This document shows positions 5,342 to 9,930 of a stretch of DNA of 9,930 bases, piece by piece. A model generated the notes under the pieces. It was given only the letters and a program-made list of their open reading frames with translations. It was not told the origin of the DNA and searched no databases. Position 1 is the first letter of the stretch; every line of letters starts with the position of its first letter. Origin of the DNA: Thermoplasmata archaeon. Lineage in GTDB: Archaea > Thermoplasmatota > Thermoplasmata > Halarchaeoplasmatales > Halarchaeoplasmataceae. The stretch covers positions 1 to 9,930 of the forward strand of contig JAFDTP010000065.1 in NCBI GenBank assembly GCA_019594195.1. The letters run 5' to 3'. The position numbers and the translations under genes are program-made.

Positions 5342-8338
5342 ATGGACCAAAAGCTTCGGAAGATCCAAGAGTCTATAGAAGAGGTCACAGGTAGAACTCT
5401 TGACCTAGTATCCCATAAAACCTATTCCGAGGAACTGGAGGCATCACTTATAGATGATGTCCTCCTATTTTCCACTTCTTATGATTATTTTCTTATCGAA
5501 GAAGAAGGACGGTTGAATACACTTTGCAAAGAAAAATTTTCTTATGGAGATATCAGGCAGATCCCAGACATCAAACACGTAGAAACTCAAGAGGAATGCA
5601 TAGAAAAGGTTCAAAAGGGAAAAACGGATCTGTTGATCATATTTGGAGAGCCGATGAACACGGGGCTCGAAGATTTCATGAAGTCGGTAAAAAGCGAAGA
5701 GATAGATACACCCGTGGTTTGGATCAGAAATGACGGGTCGCAAAATTTACCTGAAGATGACGACCGGTTGGATGAAGTATTCACCTGGAACGGAGACGGG
5801 AAGATAATCCTATCGATCATACAGTACATAGAAGATAAACTGCGTTTTTCAAAGGGTGATTTTCATGAAAAGGCCCGTCCGATACTCCTAGTCGAAGATT
5901 CAAAACAGTATTATTCTTCCTATGTGAATGAGATATATGAAAAGATATGGGATTACCTTTTTGAGATACTGCATGATGAGTTGGATAGAGAAAGGAAGAT
6001 TGAGCGTTATCTCAAAAGGCCTTTCATAATATTAGCTAAAGACGTAAGCGAGGGCCGTAAGTTGTACAAGAGGACTAAAAAGGATTTATTATGCGTTATA
6101 ACAGATAACAGGCTCGAGGCTGAAGAGGGTGTTGAAGAAAATGCAGGATTACGTTTCGCTAGATATCTGAAGAAGGATCATCCCGACCTATCGGTATTAC
6201 TGCAGTCTTCATCCTCTTCTCTGGAAGAGGAGGTGGATAAAGGCATCGAGCACGTGGATAAAAAAGATCCCGCTCTCCACCAAAAGATCGCTCGTTTCGT
6301 CGAAAAACATCTTTCACCTATCGAGTTGTCTGTTAGTGTGGGAGATGGATTTGAAGAAGTCAAGGTGACCGATATAGAAGAGCTCGAAGAAGCGGTAAAT
6401 GCCTCAGATGATGAGGAACTTGAAGAACTTATCAGCGACGAAAGATTGGTACGTTGGTTGGAAACTCTCACAGAATATGATCTAGCTGAGAAGTTCAAAG
6501 AGTTGAGTTACAAAGACCTCTCTTTTTCGGCCTTGAGAGAGAGATTTGAAGATCTTATGGAAGAATATAGATATACTTCTTACAGATCAGCGGTCGCCGA
6601 TTATAGAAGAGAGAGAGGAGATCTGAAAAGAAAGATAAATCGTATAGGTGGTGGTGCACTTGGAGGAAAAGCTAGAGGTTTAGCGTTCATCTCAAAATTG
6701 TTCTCTAACTATCTTCCTGAAGATCTCTTCAAAGATCTGAAAATCACGGTTCCGAGGACCACAGTACTCACCTCTACAGTTTTTGAAAAATTTTTAGAGG
6801 AGAACGAAATAACTGTTTCGGAACTTTTCGACTTATCTGATGAAAGGATCTCATCAAGATTCATCTCTGGAAGTTTACCCGCTACTATCATAGGAGACCT
6901 ACGCTCCTTTGTCAGAAAAACTGATGATCCTCTTATAGTTCGTTCGTCGGGTGTTCTTGAGGATTCACTCACACGGCCCTTTGCAGGGGTTTATTCTTCG
7001 ATGTTCCTTCCGAATGAGTCCTGGGAGACGAGTTTGAGATTCAAAGAGGTATGTGATGCTATAAAACACGTTTACGCCTCCACTTTTTTCAAAAGAGCTA
7101 GTGATTATGTTAGGACAACTCCGAAAAACATAACCGATGAAAAGATGTCGGTCATCATACAGGAAGTCGTTGGAAAGAAACACGGGAATCACTATTATCC
7201 CACTATATCTGGAGTGGCTAAATCTCACAATTATTATTCTACGAAGGGGTGTAAACCTGAAGACGGTATCGTTTATCTTTCCTTAGGACTCGGAAAAGAG
7301 ATAGTCGAGGGTGGCTCCTCCTATCATTTCTGTCCAGAATGTCCCAAATCTCCGATGTTTGGAACACCCAAGGATTTCATACCGCATTCTCAGACCGAAT
7401 TCTACGCACTCAACTTAGAATCTATTTACAGAGTAGTCGGTAAGGATGAAGACACTTCCTTATCCAAGCTAGATATAACTACAGCAGAAGAACATGGGGT
7501 TTTGGATAAGATCGCGTCGACCTACTCTCCAAAAGACGACAGGTTGTATCCTGGTACCGGAAGAGAAGGCTCTAGGGTGATAGATTTCGCACCCATAATA
7601 AACTATGATTATATTCCATTAGCTGATGCGATAAAACTTCTTCTAAAAGTAGCTGAAACAGCTCTTGGCTACCCCGTCGAGATAGAATTTGCGGTCGATC
7701 TAAACAAAAAAGAGTCGGAGAGATCCGAACTCGTCGTTCTGCAGATCAGGAGTATGATCTCTGGTGATGAACTCACCGAAGTGGATATAGAAAAATGTGA
7801 TGATAGTAAATTGGTCTGTCGAACTGATAAAACATTGGGACACAGCATGATCGAGGAAATAAATGATGTGGTTTATACAAAGCCAGGAGTTTTCGAGATG
7901 AAGAACAGTGAGCAGGCGGCACAGGAACTGCGGAAGGTCAACGATAAACTCATGGAAGAAGATAGAGAGTATATATTGATCGGACCTGGACGTTGGGGAA
8001 CAACAGATCCTTGGATGGGCATCCCCGTCGAATGGGGCGAGATCGCAGGAGCTAAAGTCATAGTGGAATTGCCTGCTAAGGGTCGAACTATAGAACCCTC
8101 TCAAGGCTCTCATTTCTTTCACGATATGATCTCCTCTGAGACTTGTTACATGGTGATCGACGACGAGGAAAAGATCGATTGGGAATGGTTGGAGGAACAG
8201 ACTATTGAAGAAGAGAGCGAAAATATAAAGCATGTTAGAACGGAACAGGCTTTAGAAGTCAGAGTTGATGGGAAGGAGGGAAGATCGGCCATCATTAAAA
8301 ATGGTCAAAAAGGATCTGAGACAAACAATGTTTATTAG
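5342..8338 (+). CDS. Receiver-like domains fused to PPDK/PEP-synthase-type ATP-binding domain
   Basis: A 998-residue soluble protein. Residues 35-165 look like a degenerate receiver: VLLFSTSYDYFLIEEEGRL at the start, but no Asp at the expected acceptor strand (LLIIFGE). Residues 178-325 form a second receiver-like domain that keeps ED (185-186), D255, S289 and K307/K308. Residues 433-805 are the N-terminal ATP-binding domain of pyruvate phosphate dikinase/PEP synthase: GGGALGGKARG (K443), LIVRSSGVLEDS (R534), SVIIQEVV, then YPVEIEFAVD (E782) and VVLQIRS (Q801). After this come YILIGPGRWGTTDPW and PSQGSHFFHD (877-926), motifs I recall from uncharacterised PEP/pyruvate-binding-domain proteins. 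The phosphohistidine domain and PEP/pyruvate barrel are absent, so PEP synthesis by this chain alone is unlikely. Role inferred: phosphorylation-linked signalling or regulation. It is often annotated as PEP synthase, probably too specifically. The next gene is a paralogue in its ATP-binding part. Confidence 0.88.
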   Translation: MDQKLRKIQESIEEVTGRTLDLVSHKTYSEELEASLIDDVLLFSTSYDYFLIEEEGRLNTLCKEKFSYGDIRQIPDIKHVETQEECIEKVQKGKTDLLIIFGEPMNTGLEDFMKSVKSEEIDTPVVWIRNDGSQNLPEDDDRLDEVFTWNGDGKIILSIIQYIEDKLRFSKGDFHEKARPILLVEDSKQYYSSYVNEIYEKIWDYLFEILHDELDRERKIERYLKRPFIILAKDVSEGRKLYKRTKKDLLCVITDNRLEAEEGVEENAGLRFARYLKKDHPDLSVLLQSSSSSLEEEVDKGIEHVDKKDPALHQKIARFVEKHLSPIELSVSVGDGFEEVKVTDIEELEEAVNASDDEELEELISDERLVRWLETLTEYDLAEKFKELSYKDLSFSALRERFEDLMEEYRYTSYRSAVADYRRERGDLKRKINRIGGGALGGKARGLAFISKLFSNYLPEDLFKDLKITVPRTTVLTSTVFEKFLEENEITVSELFDLSDERISSRFISGSLPATIIGDLRSFVRKTDDPLIVRSSGVLEDSLTRPFAGVYSSMFLPNESWETSLRFKEVCDAIKHVYASTFFKRASDYVRTTPKNITDEKMSVIIQEVVGKKHGNHYYPTISGVAKSHNYYSTKGCKPEDGIVYLSLGLGKEIVEGGSSYHFCPECPKSPMFGTPKDFIPHSQTEFYALNLESIYRVVGKDEDTSLSKLDITTAEEHGVLDKIASTYSPKDDRLYPGTGREGSRVIDFAPIINYDYIPLADAIKLLLKVAETALGYPVEIEFAVDLNKKESERSELVVLQIRSMISGDELTEVDIEKCDDSKLVCRTDKTLGHSMIEEINDVVYTKPGVFEMKNSEQAAQELRKVNDKLMEEDREYILIGPGRWGTTDPWMGIPVEWGEIAGAKVIVELPAKGRTIEPSQGSHFFHDMISSETCYMVIDDEEKIDWEWLEEQTIEEESENIKHVRTEQALEVRVDGKEGRSAIIKNGQKGSETNNVY

Positions 8339-8342
8339 GTGT

Positions 8343-8368
8343 GAGTAGAATATCTAAAAGATATACTC
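8343..8368 (+). other. Intergenic hairpin between the two ATP-binding-domain genes
   Basis: ATATCT (8350-8355) and AGATAT (8359-8364) pair around an AAA loop. The outer arms GAGT (8343-8346) and ACTC (8365-8368) extend the stem to 10 pairs, with a 3-base bulge (AGA) on the 5' side. No T run follows, so it is not an ordinary terminator. It could be an mRNA processing or stability element. Confidence 0.5.
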
Positions 8369-8372
8369 TATC

Positions 8373-8377
8373 AGAGG
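8373..8377 (+). promoter_or_regulatory. Ribosome-binding site that favours the ATG at 8387
   Basis: AGAGG ends directly before a TTG (8378), 3 bases before an ATG (8381) and 9 bases before another ATG (8387). Only the last has normal spacing, so MDDEDVGEV is the preferred N-terminus. Confidence 0.5.
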
Positions 8378-8386
8378 TTGATGATA

Positions 8387-9844
8387 ATGGACGATGAAGA
8401 TGTGGGTGAGGTTCAAGATAGAAGTGAGGATGAAACACTCACATATGAGATCGAGGAGAGCGATGAACTTGAGGAAAGGATAAAAGAACTGAATTGCTTC
8501 TATAAAATATCTGAATACGTGAACGATGATTCTCTCAAACTGGATGAGGCTCTGCAGAAAATAGTTGAGGCTCTCCCTCCGTCATGGCAGTATCCCGAGA
8601 TCACTTCCGCTAAGATTAGGATCGGAGACGATATCTACACGACCGAAGACTTTGAAGAGACGTCCTGGATGCAGACCAGCGATATAACTATCAAAGGTGA
8701 AAAAATAGGTAGTATCGCCGTTTCTTACAAAGAAAAAAGACCTGAAAGAGACGAAGGGCCATTTCTAAAAGAGGAAAGGCGTTTGATGGATACTTTAGCG
8801 GATCTATTGGGCAGGTTCGTCCAGGAGAAGCGAGAGGACGAATTATTGAAAAGAGAGAAGATACTAGAAACATCTGCCGAAAAAAGACAGGATTGGGAAG
8901 TCATCATCGATCTATTGATGAGGACGGATCCTAGAACCCTGCTTCGGATGACCAGGAAGATGGTTTACCACCTCTTTATGAACGAAAATGAAAAGATCAA
9001 AGATCTGTTAGATGATGTTTGTTCCGTAGAAAAAACTGATGTAGAAGAACCGAACTGGTGCGGTATAAATATGCCGAACCCCAAACAGGATCTTGATTCG
9101 CTGAAAAGGATACAAGAACATGTATTCGAAGTCGCTAAAGAGGACCTAGAACCGGAAGAGATATCCGAGCTTTTTCATAGATGGTTGAAAGAAGATAAGG
9201 CCCGTCCCCTCCTCTTAGCGTCGCAGAAGAGAGGGATCCCTCTAGTTGAGATCACGGAAGAACTTAACCGATTTTTCAGAAAGCCTGAATCCGAGAAAGC
9301 ACTTGCTGAAGAAGACAAGATGAGTATCAGAACGGAGCTCATACAGAGGTTTTTCACCGATAGGCTAGATTTTGTAAACGTTGCAAAGAAGTACATAGAA
9401 GTGGAGGATTATGAACCTCTTATAAATAAGATCGTCGGTCCCACTAGAGGTGCCGGAAAATTGGGAGGTAAAGCGTCGGGGGCCTATCTCGCACATAAGA
9501 TAATACAAGAGGAATTTGATGAAGATTTTACTGAAGATATAGACTTTCCTAAGAGTTGGTATATCACTTCAGATACGATAATGGATGTCATACACTATAA
9601 CGATCTGGATGAACTTATCCATGTCAAATATCTTGATCCTGATGAGATAAGACATGAAGAACCCTTTATAGAACAACTAATGAAAAACGCGATGTTCCCC
9701 TCGGAGATAATAGAGGGGTTTAGGAAGATATTAAGAGATTTAGATGATAAACCGATAATCGTCCGTTCTTCCAGCTTGTTAGAAGATAACTTCGGTGCTG
9801 CTTTTTCTGGAAAATACAAGAGTCTTAACGCGCTCTCTATCTAA
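8387..9844 (+). CDS. GAF-like sensor fused to PPDK/PEP-synthase-type ATP-binding domain, truncated at the edge
   Basis: The start at 8387 is chosen on ribosome-site spacing; TTG 8378 in the same frame is the longest alternative. Residues 1-30 are a highly acidic tail. Residues about 27-150 are a GAF-like sensory domain with family-typical wording: ELNCFYKISEYV, PSWQYPEITSAKI and EGPFLKEERRLMDTLADLLG. A helical region follows (150-345). The ATP-binding domain then begins with GAGKLGGKASGAY (about 355-367) and IVRSSSLLEDNFGAAFSGKY (about 458-477). The protein breaks off after KYKSL at about 9829, where the family continues for several hundred residues. The final NALSI and the TAA at 9842 come from the reversed sequence beyond a join, so they are probably not real. 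The gene lies 48 bases after its paralogue and is probably cotranscribed with it. Related proteins end with a GPGRWG region, but nothing of that is present here. Ligand and partner are unknown. Confidence 0.8.
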   Translation: MDDEDVGEVQDRSEDETLTYEIEESDELEERIKELNCFYKISEYVNDDSLKLDEALQKIVEALPPSWQYPEITSAKIRIGDDIYTTEDFEETSWMQTSDITIKGEKIGSIAVSYKEKRPERDEGPFLKEERRLMDTLADLLGRFVQEKREDELLKREKILETSAEKRQDWEVIIDLLMRTDPRTLLRMTRKMVYHLFMNENEKIKDLLDDVCSVEKTDVEEPNWCGINMPNPKQDLDSLKRIQEHVFEVAKEDLEPEEISELFHRWLKEDKARPLLLASQKRGIPLVEITEELNRFFRKPESEKALAEEDKMSIRTELIQRFFTDRLDFVNVAKKYIEVEDYEPLINKIVGPTRGAGKLGGKASGAYLAHKIIQEEFDEDFTEDIDFPKSWYITSDTIMDVIHYNDLDELIHVKYLDPDEIRHEEPFIEQLMKNAMFPSEIIEGFRKILRDLDDKPIIVRSSSLLEDNFGAAFSGKYKSLNALSI

Positions 9845-9930
9845 GGTCTGACTCTGGGGCCTGCACTGCACGATATATATCTTTTCTCCATCGCATGCGA
9901 ATTCAACGTCTACGGGATATTCTATCTTCT
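9831..9930 (-). CDS. Inverted fragment of a PPDK-type ATP-binding domain (partial, edge of window)
   Basis: Read on the - strand from 9928, this region encodes KIEYPVDVEFACD, then GEKIYIVQCRPQSQT. That is the end of the same ATP-binding domain carried by the two upstream genes: compare YPVEIEFAVD and LVVLQIRS in the 998-residue protein. It has no start or stop of its own within the window's right edge. The frame runs into the antisense of the upstream gene and stops at about 9779. It most likely belongs about 0.7 kb further along the truncated gene and was joined backwards. A genuine convergent paralogue is the alternative. Confidence 0.75.

Noticed and set aside
6062..6069. TTGTACAA palindrome resembling the ATGTACAAC motif
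   Set aside because: It lies inside a coding region and encodes an ordinary LYK stretch. The match is only to the TGTACA core.
7330..7350. CPEC cysteine pair as a zinc finger in the 998-residue protein
   Set aside because: Only one close cysteine pair is present, and the surrounding wording is the ordinary FCP..P segment of this ATP-binding family.
7700..8233. A 177-codon open frame on the - strand inside the 998-residue gene
   Set aside because: It lies fully antisense to a conserved domain region on the + strand and its low-complexity hydrophobic translation has no recognisable motif.
8343..8368. Bulge-helix-bulge intron site
   Set aside because: Only one 3-base bulge is present and the helix is six pairs to a terminal loop, not the two bulges separated by four pairs that the archaeal splicing endonuclease needs.
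9830..9930. Frameshift as the cause of the early stop in the GAF-like gene
   Set aside because: The other + strand frames do not restore the family sequence (frame 3 gives RALYLRSDSG), while the - strand does match the family, so an inversion explains it better.

Overview
The window looks archaeal. The signs are TATA-like boxes about 25-30 bp upstream of starts, T-rich gene ends, GGTGA/GGAGG-type ribosome sites, a Lrp-like regulator, and Sec-type surface proteins with N-glycosylation sequons. Proteins are rich in Asp/Glu, which hints at a salt-adapted euryarchaeal or Thermoplasmata-like lineage. That placement is inference. All genes read on the + strand except a short fragment at the right edge. 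I see no rRNA, tRNA, CRISPR or insertion sequence.

Bases 1-2718 hold a tightly overlapping cassette for three exported proteins. The first is cut by the left edge. The first two are diverged tandem duplicates, down to the sequence at their gene junctions. The third is a 554-residue secreted protein with a PKD-like domain and a Gly-rich linker. A T-rich terminator follows.

Bases 2802-5314 hold a regulator made of two fused Lrp-like halves and a glutamate dehydrogenase of the GdhA family. The 9-mer ATGTACAAC occurs upstream of both genes, so a small self-regulated nitrogen-metabolism unit is plausible but unproven.

Bases 5342-9844 hold two consecutive genes for large proteins sharing the ATP-binding domain of pyruvate phosphate dikinase / PEP synthase. 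The first (998 residues) has two receiver-like domains in front, and lacks the phosphohistidine and PEP-binding domains of the true enzymes. The second starts with a GAF-like sensor domain. The pair looks like a signalling or regulatory system, not a PEP-making enzyme, and it is the best candidate here for uncharacterised biology.

The second gene breaks at about 9830. The last ~100 bases, read on the - strand, encode the end of the same kind of ATP-binding domain. This is most simply an inverted chimeric join near a contig end, so the apparent stop of that gene should not be trusted.
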